Source of the DNA: Leptospira bourretii
GTDB lineage: Bacteria; Spirochaetota; Leptospiria; Leptospirales; Leptospiraceae
NCBI RefSeq assembly: GCF_004770145.1
Contig: NZ_RQFW01000012.1
Span: 379,883-443,882, forward strand
Reading direction: 5' to 3'
Length of the DNA stretch: 64,000 nucleotides
The notes beneath the pieces were generated by a model. That model was not told where the DNA came from and did not search any database. It saw only the letters and a program-made list of their open reading frames with translations. Position 1 is the stretch's first letter. Each line of letters starts with the position of its first letter. Below, one piece after another: positions 44,079 to 52,378 of the stretch. The translations under genes and the position numbers were made by a program.

Positions 44079-44588
44079 TTATACCCCTAATCGTTTTCTT
44101 ATATCTGCTGGGATACTTTGGATGGAATCGTATCTTTTTTTCTTTCCACCTGGCAGAGAAACATAATAAAACCCATTGATCATTTCTAAAAAGTAGTCCT
44201 CTCCTTTTTCTCCTAGGGATCTGTTGTCCAGTTCCTTTACCATTTTTTGGTATTTGGTGGGAAGGAGATTCCAATTCATATAATTAGTAACCACACCTTG
44301 GTCATTCACTGTATAGGCACCATCTTGGTGGAGGATTTTTGTCCCATTGTAATCAAAAACTTCCATCACCTTCAGATTGGTATCTTTGGATTGTTTGGAA
44401 TCTTTTTTCGATTTGTTGAAAGACTGGTTGGAAGGATCTTCCGGGTTATTGTTTTGTTTTGAGTTTGAACTTGCGGAGGTTTCTTTTTTTCTAAGTTTTC
44501 CGAATACTAGTAAGAAAAGTCCGGCTAATGCTAGTGATGCGAATAAAAAAACTTCCGCAGTTGATAAATCAAATAAATACCGCCACAT
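44079..44588 (-). CDS. hypothetical membrane-anchored protein
   Basis: A 169-residue protein with one N-terminal membrane helix (VFLFASLALAGLFLLVFG). A Lys/Ser/Asn-rich linker follows (35-75), then a small globular domain ('MEVFDYNGTKILHQDGAYTVNDQGVVTNYMNWNLLPTKYQKMVKEL') ending in a Lys-Arg-rich tail. I do not recognise the family. It is the last gene of a four-gene minus-strand run (MDR reductase, LEA-like, small lipoprotein, this gene), 2 nt after its neighbour. Confidence 0.7.
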   Translation of the reverse strand: MWRYLFDLSTAEVFLFASLALAGLFLLVFGKLRKKETSASSNSKQNNNPEDPSNQSFNKSKKDSKQSKDTNLKVMEVFDYNGTKILHQDGAYTVNDQGVVTNYMNWNLLPTKYQKMVKELDNRSLGEKGEDYFLEMINGFYYVSLPGGKKKRYDSIQSIPADIRKRLGV

Positions 44589-44590
44589 AA

Positions 44591-44899
44591 CTATTTGAAA
44601 CTCGTTCCGATGGCTTTACATGATTCGGGAATATATCCTTCTGTATTCCATGTAATACAATCGGTAAGATCAATGGCGCGAAAGCAAAGTTTTAGATCAT
44701 CAATTTTGACTCTGCCTAATACCAATGCTCCTGGAAGTTTGTTTGTCCCACAAGCTGAATTTTTCAATGTATAGGTTTCAAAAATCTTTTGGTTTCCTTC
44801 ACTTGCAGAATAAAACAAATCATCTCGATTTTGAATGCATTGAAAGTTGATTCCAATGCTAAAAAGAAGGGCGATCATCCCGAGGTAGAAAAATTTCAT
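44591..44899 (-). CDS. small Cys-rich hypothetical lipoprotein
   Basis: A 102-residue exported protein. The N-terminus 'MKFFYLGMIALLFSIGINFQC' reads as a lipoprotein signal with a relaxed lipobox. Five further Cys in the mature part may form disulfides. It starts by a 4-nt overlap with the LEA-like gene and is surely translationally coupled. Family unknown. Confidence 0.68.
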   Translation of the reverse strand: MKFFYLGMIALLFSIGINFQCIQNRDDLFYSASEGNQKIFETYTLKNSACGTNKLPGALVLGRVKIDDLKLCFRAIDLTDCITWNTEGYIPESCKAIGTSFK

Positions 44900-45426
44900 T
44901 TTTTAAGTTTGATCCGAGAAACTTCTTTCACGGGAATGGGAAGTTTCCCAAAAGCACTATCTACTTGAACCGTTCCATAAATTTCGAATTCTGCATCTTC
45001 CCCACGTCTAGCTGCATCTGATAGTTGTTTTGCTAACAAAAGAAGTTTGGGAAGAATTGAACCTTTTTGTTCGGGGACAAGTTTCAAAACCACCAAAGCT
45101 TCTGAGTTTGGTTCTACTTCAAGAGGTGTTTCGTTTTGGAGTTTTCCAATGTATTCTTTTCCTTTAGGCGTCACAAGTTCTATCTCCAAATCAAATTGAT
45201 AGATAGAGACTTTGGTGTTGTTTGGATTGACCACAGAAACTTGCGGATACAAATCCACTAAGGGAATTAATGGAAAATTTGGATTTGGTTTGAGGTCCAC
45301 ACGAACATCCACCAAATCAAACTGACAGGCCTTTAAACTTTCTAAGTTCTTTTTTGTATCACTGAGACAATGGACAAATACGAATGAAAAAAGAACTAAA
45401 GATAAAAATAAATATCTACGGACCAA
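44896..45426 (-). CDS. LEA type 2 / WHy-domain-like lipoprotein
   Basis: A 176-residue protein with a TTG start (AAGG six bases upstream) that overlaps the reductase gene by 11 nt. It has the signal and lipobox 'FSFVFVHC'. The mature part has the LEA_2/WHy beta-sandwich look: 'CQFDLVDVRVDLKPN', 'LYPQVSVVNPNNTKVSIYQFDLEIEL', 'EPNSEALVVLKLVPEQ'. WHy-type proteins are desiccation- or stress-related in other bacteria; here an envelope role is likely but unproven. Confidence 0.78.
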   Translation of the reverse strand: MVRRYLFLSLVLFSFVFVHCLSDTKKNLESLKACQFDLVDVRVDLKPNPNFPLIPLVDLYPQVSVVNPNNTKVSIYQFDLEIELVTPKGKEYIGKLQNETPLEVEPNSEALVVLKLVPEQKGSILPKLLLLAKQLSDAARRGEDAEFEIYGTVQVDSAFGKLPIPVKEVSRIKLKK

Positions 45427-46396
45427 ATACTACCTTCCCTTCGGTCATATGTTGTTTGTAAAATTCCAAACCTTCTTTGTATTCTTCGAATTTAAATCGT
45501 TTGTTGATTTTGGTTTGGAAAACTGTTTTTAAATACTTTTGTGCTTCTTTGGCTTGTTTCTGAAATTCTTCTAAACCAATTTCATATATCCAGGAAGACA
45601 ACCAAAACCCTTCGATCTTTTTGTTTTGGAACAACATGATTCCTGCATTGACCGCAAATGGTTTTTCGGACAAAGCTCCGTAACAAACGACTTTTGATCC
45701 ATAAGGCATACATTCTACGAGGGACTGCGCTGTTTCCCCTGCCACTGCATCGATCGCATAAGTTGCATTTAGTTTTTTAGAGATTTTGAATAAATCTTTT
45801 TGGTAGTTGGGAGAAGTTGAGTTTAGAATGTTTTCTGCACCAATTTCTAAAAGACTATCCTCTTGTTCTTTTTTTCGCACAACATTGATTAAAGGGATTC
45901 CACGTTCTTTACAAAGTCGAACCACCATTTTTCCCAGAGCACTCGCGGCAGCCGTTTGGATCATAGCAGGATGGCCTTCTTTGGAACATTTCGATACCAT
46001 AGCCCAAGCAGTCATAGGGTTTACGAAAAAACTAGACCCTTCGTCAAGTGTCACACCATCCACTAACGGCAAACAGTTGTCTTCTGTAGTGATCATGTAT
46101 TCGGCCCAGGACCCGTCATTTTGCGGAGCCACACAAGACACATTCATTCCTACTTTTAAAGTTTTGATGGCACTGCCTACGGCATCGACGGTTCCACTGG
46201 CTTCAAACCCTGCAGAGACAGGAGCTTTTTTTTTGAATCCATACAGTCCACGGATGAACATTAGATCAGAAGGATTGATCGGAGAAAGATGGATTTTGAT
46301 CCTGACTTCGTTCTCTTTCGGTGTGGGAACTTCTTTTTCACGGAGTTCCAATTGAGGTTCGGATTCGTCATATTTGAGGATGGTGACTGCTTTCAT
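45416..46396 (-). CDS. zinc-independent MDR-family NADPH:quinone reductase-like enzyme
   Basis: About 326 residues from ATG 46396 (GGGAG just upstream; an earlier in-frame start exists at 46414). GroES-like N-domain: 'LSPINPSDLMFIRGLYG', 'GFEASGTVDAVGSAIKTLKVG'. Nucleotide-binding domain: 'MIQTAAASALGKMVVRLCKERG' with an AASALG variant of the usual AxxGxxG. It lacks the structural-zinc Cys cluster of alcohol dehydrogenases, so it resembles quinone or enoyl reductases. Substrate unknown. Confidence 0.85.
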   Translation of the reverse strand: MKAVTILKYDESEPQLELREKEVPTPKENEVRIKIHLSPINPSDLMFIRGLYGFKKKAPVSAGFEASGTVDAVGSAIKTLKVGMNVSCVAPQNDGSWAEYMITTEDNCLPLVDGVTLDEGSSFFVNPMTAWAMVSKCSKEGHPAMIQTAAASALGKMVVRLCKERGIPLINVVRKKEQEDSLLEIGAENILNSTSPNYQKDLFKISKKLNATYAIDAVAGETAQSLVECMPYGSKVVCYGALSEKPFAVNAGIMLFQNKKIEGFWLSSWIYEIGLEEFQKQAKEAQKYLKTVFQTKINKRFKFEEYKEGLEFYKQHMTEGKVVFGP

Positions 46397-46466
46397 CTTC
46401 TCCCATTCAGTCATTTAAAATCTGCTTGCCAACTCTTTCTTTGGAAGGAAGAATTTTAAGTCTGCC

Positions 46467-47261
46467 GTGAAATCAAAAAAGTTATCAAAGGAATCCCTGA
46501 CAGGGATCGTTTTTTTTTCTATTTTGGTCTTTGCTTTTTTCACTACAGTCATTGAGCCAGATCGACCTGCCAAAAAATACCCTTACCGGTTATCTTTATT
46601 TTACTCTCGTATTGATGGAATTAAGGAAGGGACCGAAGTTCGAATTTTAGGAATCCAAAAAGGGTATGTGGCCCATATCGATTCTAGGCCGCTGATTGAT
46701 GTACCTGATCGCCGGTTCCTCGACCATAACATAGATCATGCGATTGAGTTACATATTGCTTTGGAAGATCCGTTAACCCTTTGGGATAACTATGAAGTGG
46801 ATTTTCAAACCATAACATTGTTTTCAGGAAGGATCATCAATATCAACCCAGGAAGTTCTGATGGGAAACGTCCTTTTTTTAAACCCACGTTTCGTGAGGG
46901 TGAAAAAAGTCCCGACTATTTGCCTTCTGCTCGTTATTTTGATGATTTTTTCAAAGCCACTTCCGCGACGATGGAAGAAAATCGAGCAGACCTCAGACAA
47001 ATCACATTGGATTTTCGTTCCATCTCCGATAAATTAAATCATACAGAAGGAACAATTCCCAAATTAATTGGAAGTACAGAAATGTATGATGAACTTCTTG
47101 CGACTGTGAAGGACGCAGAAACCATTGGAAAAGAAGGAAGACGTTATATGGAAAGTTCTAGAAATTTAGAGAACACCATGCCGATTCCTTTTTTAATTAC
47201 AGCATCGTATTACGGACGTACAACGCCAATTACGGGAAGAAGGATTGGACCACAAAATTAA
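46467..47261 (+). CDS. MCE/MlaD-domain protein
   Basis: A 264-residue protein with an N-terminal membrane anchor (LTGIVFFSILVFAFFTTVI) and one MCE domain (about 40-130) marked by 'DGIKEGTEVRILGIQKGYV' and 'GRIININPGSSDGKRPFF'. After it comes a helical coiled part. MCE proteins form hexameric rings that carry lipids across the periplasm. The MlaE/MlaF ABC partners are not adjacent; the next gene overlaps by one base and is a glycosyltransferase. Confidence 0.87.
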   Translation: MKSKKLSKESLTGIVFFSILVFAFFTTVIEPDRPAKKYPYRLSLFYSRIDGIKEGTEVRILGIQKGYVAHIDSRPLIDVPDRRFLDHNIDHAIELHIALEDPLTLWDNYEVDFQTITLFSGRIININPGSSDGKRPFFKPTFREGEKSPDYLPSARYFDDFFKATSATMEENRADLRQITLDFRSISDKLNHTEGTIPKLIGSTEMYDELLATVKDAETIGKEGRRYMESSRNLENTMPIPFLITASYYGRTTPITGRRIGPQN

Positions 47262-48340
47262 TGAAAGTTGCAATTATACATGATTGGCTCACCGGTATGC
47301 GCGGTGGCGAAATCGTACTCGATAGTTTATTGAAAGCATTTCCAGAAGCGGATTTATTTACTCTTTTTTATTCCAAAGGAAAACTAAACGAAAGGATTGA
47401 AAATAGAAAGATCACAACGGCTTTCACAAACAATCTTCCTTTTAAAGAAAAGTATTATCGTTATTATTTACCTGTTTTCCCCACTGCCATTGAATCATTG
47501 GATTTAAAAGGGTATGATGTGGTGATTAGTTCTTCGCATTGTGTGGCCAAAGGAGTCATTCCCCATCCCGATACATTCCATTTGAGTTATATCCATAGCC
47601 CCATGCGTTATGTTTGGGATATGTATTATGATTATTTTCCTGGTCGCAAAGGTTTTAAATTTTTTCTTTTACAAACCATCGCCAATTACCTACGTACTTG
47701 GGATGCCGCATCTGCCAATCGTGTGGATTATTTTACATGTAACTCGCATTTTGTGGGAAGACGGATCCAAAAGTATTATCGTCGTGATTATAAAATTGTG
47801 TATCCGCCTTGTTTGCCCCAAGACTTCCGGGTCCATGATGTTTCGAAAGATGACTATTACTTGATGGTCTCGGCCTTTGCTCCTTATAAAAAAATTGACC
47901 TCGCCATTGAAGCCTTCCGGGAAAATGGAAAACCACTCATCCTTGTGGGTGGGGGCCAAGAAGAAGGAAAACTCGTCAAAAATTTACCGAAAAACATCCT
48001 TTGGAAAAAGGGACTCCCGCGCACAGAGGTTGTGGAACTTTACAAAAAGGCACGAGGGTTTATTTTTCCTGGGATGGAAGACTTCGGGATCACTCCTGTT
48101 GAGTCGCAAGCCTATGCCACCCCCGTCATTGCCTACGGAAAAGGGGGAGCTTTGGAATCGGTCAAAGAGGACAGAACTGGGGTATTTTTCAAAGAACAGA
48201 CCGTAAAATCCTTAAATGAGGCCATCCAAAGGGCCGAGAAGATCCATTTCAAACGGGGAGATTTCCAAAATTCCATCAATCGATTTACGGAAGAAAAATT
48301 CGTAAGCGAAATTCGAAAGGTAGTCGATAGACATAAATAG
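47261..48340 (+). CDS. GT4-family glycosyltransferase
   Basis: A 359-residue cytoplasmic GT-B enzyme. It has N-terminal 'IIHDWLTGMRGGEIVLDSLL', a membrane-proximal Arg/Tyr-rich section, and the C-terminal nucleotide-sugar domain with 'YYLMVSAFAPYKKIDLAIEAF', 'LILVGGGQEE' and the EX7E motif in 'FPGMEDFGITPVESQAYATPVIAYGKGGALES'. It probably adds a mannose-like sugar to an envelope glycan. The start overlaps the MCE gene by one base. Confidence 0.9.
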   Translation: MKVAIIHDWLTGMRGGEIVLDSLLKAFPEADLFTLFYSKGKLNERIENRKITTAFTNNLPFKEKYYRYYLPVFPTAIESLDLKGYDVVISSSHCVAKGVIPHPDTFHLSYIHSPMRYVWDMYYDYFPGRKGFKFFLLQTIANYLRTWDAASANRVDYFTCNSHFVGRRIQKYYRRDYKIVYPPCLPQDFRVHDVSKDDYYLMVSAFAPYKKIDLAIEAFRENGKPLILVGGGQEEGKLVKNLPKNILWKKGLPRTEVVELYKKARGFIFPGMEDFGITPVESQAYATPVIAYGKGGALESVKEDRTGVFFKEQTVKSLNEAIQRAEKIHFKRGDFQNSINRFTEEKFVSEIRKVVDRHK

Positions 48341-48361
48341 AAATCTCTGAAGGGGGATCTC

Positions 48362-48580
48362 TTGGTCATTTTACATCGACTCAAAGGTGCTGAATTTGTT
48401 CTCAATGCAGATTTGATTGAGACCATCGAAGCAAATCCGGATACGATCATCACTCTTGTGAATGAGAAAAAATTCATTGTACAAGAGTCTGTTGCGGAAG
48501 TTGTGGAAAAGGTAATTGTTTACCAAACAAGGATCCACAATCTCCCTCGAGTCACTGAAAGAAGGCCTGAGGAAACATAA
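48362..48580 (+). CDS. flbD: flagellar protein FlbD
   Basis: A 72-residue cytoplasmic protein with a TTG start that has a strong GAAGGGGGAT site five bases upstream. It matches FlbD/SwrD: 'VILHRLKGAEFVLNADLIETIEANPDTIITLVNEKKFIVQESV'. SwrD-type proteins raise flagellar motor power. It opens the flbD-motA-motB-fliL operon, with 3 nt to motA. The C-terminal residues 'RVTERRPEET' extend past the usual end. Confidence 0.92.
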   Translation: MVILHRLKGAEFVLNADLIETIEANPDTIITLVNEKKFIVQESVAEVVEKVIVYQTRIHNLPRVTERRPEET

Positions 48581-48583
48581 GAA

Positions 48584-49366
48584 ATGGATATAGCTACAGT
48601 CATTGGTTTGGCCCTTGGAGCGGCCTTGATGTTACTTGGGGTGGTTTCGGGGGGTCTTGCATTAACAGACCTTATCGATATTCCCTCAGTGATGATTACA
48701 TTTGGTGGGGCTGCTGCTGCCACGATCATTTCTTTTCCTTGGACATCTACCATTGGAGTGGGAGCCGTTACCAAAAAAGCCTTCCAAAATCCTCCCTCAG
48801 ACTTACCAGGACTCATTACGACACTCGTTAGTTTTTCTGAAAAAGCTCGTCGTGAAGGTTTACTTGCCTTAGAAGATGATATCAATGAACTTCCAGAAGA
48901 ATTTTTAAAGAAGGGAATCCAACTCGTAGTGGATGGAACCGACCCCGAACTGGTTCGAAATATTATGGAAACCGAAATTGGGAACACGGCCACAAGGCAT
49001 GCTTATGGTCGTTCTTGGTGGGATGCTTACGCTGGTTTTGCGCCAGGGTTCGGGATGCTTGGGACCCTTGTGGGTCTTGTGGGGATGTTAAAAAACTTAG
49101 GTGGTGGGGATGCAAGTGCCATCGGACAAGGTATGGCGACGGCCCTCATTACCACATTGTACGGATCACTTGCGCAGAACTTATTTGCCGCACCAATTGT
49201 GAGAAAACTAACCAGACGATCGGAAGATGAACTTGTGATCAAACAAGTTATGGTGGAAGGAACTTTATCGATTCAATCCGGGGACAACCCAAGGATTGTA
49301 AAAGAGAAACTTGCGAGTTTCTTAACTCCTGCTGAAAGAACAGCACTCAAAGACGACGGAGATTAA
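48584..49366 (+). CDS. motA: flagellar motor stator protein MotA
   Basis: A 260-residue inner-membrane stator subunit with four helices. It has 'GLALGAALMLLGVVSGG' (helix 1), 'VMITFGGAAAATIISFP' (helix 2), a cytoplasmic loop with Arg/Glu residues that contact FliG ('FSEKARREGLLALEDDINEL'), and 'AGFAPGFGMLGTLVGLVGMLKNLG' with the conserved Pro. Together with MotB it conducts ions and generates torque for the periplasmic flagella. Confidence 0.96.
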   Translation: MDIATVIGLALGAALMLLGVVSGGLALTDLIDIPSVMITFGGAAAATIISFPWTSTIGVGAVTKKAFQNPPSDLPGLITTLVSFSEKARREGLLALEDDINELPEEFLKKGIQLVVDGTDPELVRNIMETEIGNTATRHAYGRSWWDAYAGFAPGFGMLGTLVGLVGMLKNLGGGDASAIGQGMATALITTLYGSLAQNLFAAPIVRKLTRRSEDELVIKQVMVEGTLSIQSGDNPRIVKEKLASFLTPAERTALKDDGD

Positions 49367-49376
49367 TATCTAAACT

Positions 49377-50210
49377 ATGGCGTCTAAAAAAGAAAAATGT
49401 CCTGAGTGCATCCAAAAAGTTCCCGAGTTCATGGCAACTTACGGGGACATGGTGACACTTCTCCTTTGTTTCTTTATCCTCTTGTATACGACAGGGAAAA
49501 CAGATGCAAAGGAGATGCAGATCATTTTATCTGCGTTTAAATCCACAACAGGATTTTTCACTGGGGGACAAACACTATCCAAAGGTTCTTTGGAAGAGAT
49601 GGGAATGCAAATTGAATCGTTACCATCTCAAGTAGTAGGGCGTAACCTTTCTAAATCCAAAAAAGATGCCCAAGAAGTTTTTAAACCAGAAGTAGAAGCA
49701 GGAAAAGTTCGAATTTCGGAAAACGAAAGAGGACTTGTGATTTCTCTTGTGGGTGCTGATTATTTTTATCCAGGTTCAGCCATCCTAACACCCGCTATCC
49801 GAGAAACCTTACGTAAAGCGGCGACACTTATCAAAGGTCTCGAACGATTTGTTCGCGTAGAAGGACATAGCGATGACGATGCGGTCAATCCTGTAAACCG
49901 TCCTGGTCGTGAAGAAAGAGAATATATCAATAACTGGGATTTGGCGGGAGCAAGAGCTGTGAATGCTACCGTTTTTATGATCAATTCAGAAGAAATTGAA
50001 CCGAGTTGGTTCCAAGCTGTTAGTTTTGGATCCTATAGACCTCTTGTACTGGAGAATGAAGGCACACCTGAAGCAAAAGCTTTCAATCGTAGAGTGGATA
50101 TCATCATCCTAACAGAGAAGTCTACCAAACGAGCACCAGGGGAAAGTAAATACGGACTACCTGACACTCGTTTACCGAACACTGAAACAAATGTAGAAGG
50201 AGAATTTTAA
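49377..50210 (+). CDS. motB: flagellar motor stator protein MotB
   Basis: A 277-residue partner of MotA. One N-terminal membrane helix carries the proton-binding Asp24 in 'ATYGDMVTLLLCFFILLYT'. The linker and plug follow, then an OmpA-like peptidoglycan-binding domain ('RVEGHSDDDAVNP', 'NWDLAGARAVNATVFMI', 'NRRVDIIIL') anchors the stator. N-terminal Cys-x2-Cys (C8, C11) in the cytoplasmic tip is seen in spirochaetal MotB proteins. Confidence 0.95.
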   Translation: MASKKEKCPECIQKVPEFMATYGDMVTLLLCFFILLYTTGKTDAKEMQIILSAFKSTTGFFTGGQTLSKGSLEEMGMQIESLPSQVVGRNLSKSKKDAQEVFKPEVEAGKVRISENERGLVISLVGADYFYPGSAILTPAIRETLRKAATLIKGLERFVRVEGHSDDDAVNPVNRPGREEREYINNWDLAGARAVNATVFMINSEEIEPSWFQAVSFGSYRPLVLENEGTPEAKAFNRRVDIIILTEKSTKRAPGESKYGLPDTRLPNTETNVEGEF

Positions 50211-50211
50211 C

Positions 50212-50739
50212 ATGGGTGACCGTGAAGTAGATGAAGAAGAAGGTGGGTTAGCCGAAGGAAGTACCGCCTCTGCCGGGATGTCCCCCATTGTAAAATGGTT
50301 ATTGTACATTGCTGCTGCCATTTTTGGGATTATCATTGTAACCGTAATATCGATGTTTGTTGCTCAAAAAACAGCAACAAGTGTGTTTAAACAACAAAAG
50401 AATATCTCTCTTGTGAAAGCTCCCCCTCCTTTGGAAGTTTACACATTTCAAGAAGAATTTAGAGTGAATACTTCTGATGTTGGTGAGTCACACTTTGTGA
50501 AGTTAAAGATGTCTCTTGGATTTGAATCAGGTCAGCCTGCACTTTCTGCGGAACTTGCTGCACGTGTGGCGCAAATGCAAAACATCATTAACCTTGTCAT
50601 TGCACGTAAAACAAAGGACGATTTAAAATCCATTACCAACCAATTGGATTTACGTGAGGAAATCAAAGCCCACTTAAATCACATTTTGACCAATGGAAAA
50701 ATCAAAGAGGTTTACTTTACCGAGTTCTTGGTAAACTAG
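50212..50739 (+). CDS. fliL: flagellar basal-body-associated protein FliL
   Basis: A 175-residue single-pass inner-membrane protein. It has an acidic cytoplasmic N-terminus (DREVDEEEGG), a membrane helix (WLLYIAAAIFGIIIVTVISMFV) and a periplasmic domain of the stomatin-like FliL fold, with 'VKLKMSLGFE' and the C-terminal 'VYFTEFLVN'. It supports the stator ring. It starts 1 nt after motB. Confidence 0.93.
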   Translation: MGDREVDEEEGGLAEGSTASAGMSPIVKWLLYIAAAIFGIIIVTVISMFVAQKTATSVFKQQKNISLVKAPPPLEVYTFQEEFRVNTSDVGESHFVKLKMSLGFESGQPALSAELAARVAQMQNIINLVIARKTKDDLKSITNQLDLREEIKAHLNHILTNGKIKEVYFTEFLVN

Positions 50740-50743
50740 GACT

Positions 50744-51484
50744 ATGTCCGACCAAATCCTCGGTGTGATCCCTGCGCGCTACGCGAGCACAAGACTCCCC
50801 GGAAAACCACTGGCCCTCATTGGTTTAAAACCAATGATCCAGTGGACTTACCACCACGCATCCCTTTCCAAATCTATCCACCGTTTGGTGGTTGCTACCG
50901 ATGACAAACGAATTCACGATACCGTGATTGCATTTGGTGGGGAATCGGTTTTGACGAGCCCTGATCATCCTACAGGAACCGATCGCATCATCGAAGTGGC
51001 AGAAAAATTTCCAGGTTACGGAATCATTCTGAACATCCAAGGAGACGAACCCGGGATGGAACCAAACCTCATTGATGGAGTTTTGGATTTAAAAACCAAA
51101 CATAGAAATTGGGAAATGACCACAGCGGCCGTTCCTTTTGCTACCTCAGAAGATCCAAAAGATCCTAACAAAGTAAAGGTGGTCTTTGATAGAACCGGAC
51201 GAGCCAATTATTTTTCACGTTCTCCCATCCCCGCTTCTTTTAAAGGTGAGGCAACTTACCACCGGCATTTAGGAATCTATGCCTATGAAAGAGAATTTTT
51301 AATGCATTACAACCAATTGCCAGCTTCTGATTGGGAAACAGTAGAATCTTTAGAACAACTTCGCGCTTTGCAAAATGGATCTACCATTGGGGTTTATCTT
51401 TCTGATAAGGCCAACTTGGGTGTGGATTCGCCAGCCGACTTGGAAGTGGTGATTCGGGATTTTAAAGCGAAGGGTTTGATTTAG
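50744..51484 (+). CDS. kdsB: 3-deoxy-manno-octulosonate cytidylyltransferase (CMP-Kdo synthetase)
   Basis: A 246-residue enzyme activating Kdo for LPS inner core. Motifs: 'IPARYASTRLPGKPL' (CTP loop), 'TGTDRIIEV', 'ILNIQGDEPGMEP' and 'YFSRSPIPASF' followed by 'YHRHLGIYAYEREFL', in standard order. It starts 4 nt after fliL, so it is read through from the flagellar operon. An LPS gene at the end of a motility operon is a local Leptospira layout. Confidence 0.96.
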   Translation: MSDQILGVIPARYASTRLPGKPLALIGLKPMIQWTYHHASLSKSIHRLVVATDDKRIHDTVIAFGGESVLTSPDHPTGTDRIIEVAEKFPGYGIILNIQGDEPGMEPNLIDGVLDLKTKHRNWEMTTAAVPFATSEDPKDPNKVKVVFDRTGRANYFSRSPIPASFKGEATYHRHLGIYAYEREFLMHYNQLPASDWETVESLEQLRALQNGSTIGVYLSDKANLGVDSPADLEVVIRDFKAKGLI

Positions 51485-51657
51485 AATTTTTTTTTGCTTT
51501 TTTATTCGATTCTTATTTTCAAATGAATCAAATATTTGAGAGGAAACCAAGGTAGAAACCAATTAATCATTGCTCATCGATTTCTATCTTCCATAATCTT
51601 ATCTTTAGAATAAACGACAAAAAGGTTATATCAAATTGGATCAACCCAAAGGATTGT

Positions 51658-52347
51658 ATGGTGAATAACATTTGTTTTGTTTGTAAGAAACCATTCCGCG
51701 AACATCAATTAATAAGTGCTCTGGGTATAGGTAACGAAATTGTAGAACTCATTAATGAAAAATATCCCGGTTGGGATGATCAAAGTAAAATTTGTAAAAA
51801 TGATTTTAATATTTTCCGAATGAAGTATATCACTCAGTTAGTTGAAGAAGAAAAAGGAAATATTGAAAATTTAGAGAGAGAAGTGATCAAAAGTATCAAT
51901 GAAAATGAAATTTTAACAATTGATACTTCCTTAAAAACAGATTCACTTACATTTGGTGATAGAATTTCGGACAAAGTTGCATCATTTGGGGGCAGTTGGA
52001 AATTTATTATCGCTTTCTTTTCTGTATTGATTCTATGGATATTAGGAAATAGTTTTTATCTTTATCTCAAGCCATTTGATCCATATCCTTTTATATTATT
52101 GAATTTAATCTTATCTTGTGTTGCCGCAATACAAGCACCTATCATTATGATGAGCCAAAATAGACAAGAGGTAAAGGATAGAATTCGCGCAGAGAATGAT
52201 TACAAAGTGAATCTAAAATCAGAGATTGAAATTAGAACCTTACATGAAAAAGTGGATCATCTTTTACTCGACCAATGGTCAAAAATGATGAAGATCCAAG
52301 CGATTCAGATCGAAATTTTAAACGAAATTCGAAGTAAAATCAAATAA
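51658..52347 (+). CDS. DUF1003 membrane protein with N-terminal Cys pair
   Basis: A 229-residue protein. The first 60 residues contain a Cys-x2-Cys (C6, C9) and another Cys near residue 47, perhaps a small metal or redox site. The DUF1003 region (about 95-200) has 'RISDKVASFGGSWKFIIAFFSVLILWILGN' and 'YPFILLNLILSCVAAIQAPIIMMSQNRQEVKDRIRAENDYKVN', two membrane helices followed by a conserved charged helix. Function not established for the family. It sits alone after a 170-bp gap. Confidence 0.85.
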   Translation: MVNNICFVCKKPFREHQLISALGIGNEIVELINEKYPGWDDQSKICKNDFNIFRMKYITQLVEEEKGNIENLEREVIKSINENEILTIDTSLKTDSLTFGDRISDKVASFGGSWKFIIAFFSVLILWILGNSFYLYLKPFDPYPFILLNLILSCVAAIQAPIIMMSQNRQEVKDRIRAENDYKVNLKSEIEIRTLHEKVDHLLLDQWSKMMKIQAIQIEILNEIRSKIK

Positions 52348-52378
52348 GGTTCCAATACAAATCTATTTTAAAATTTTC

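Noticed and set aside
45807..46355. 182-aa plus-strand frame
   Set aside because: Antisense of the MDR reductase, which has full family motifs.
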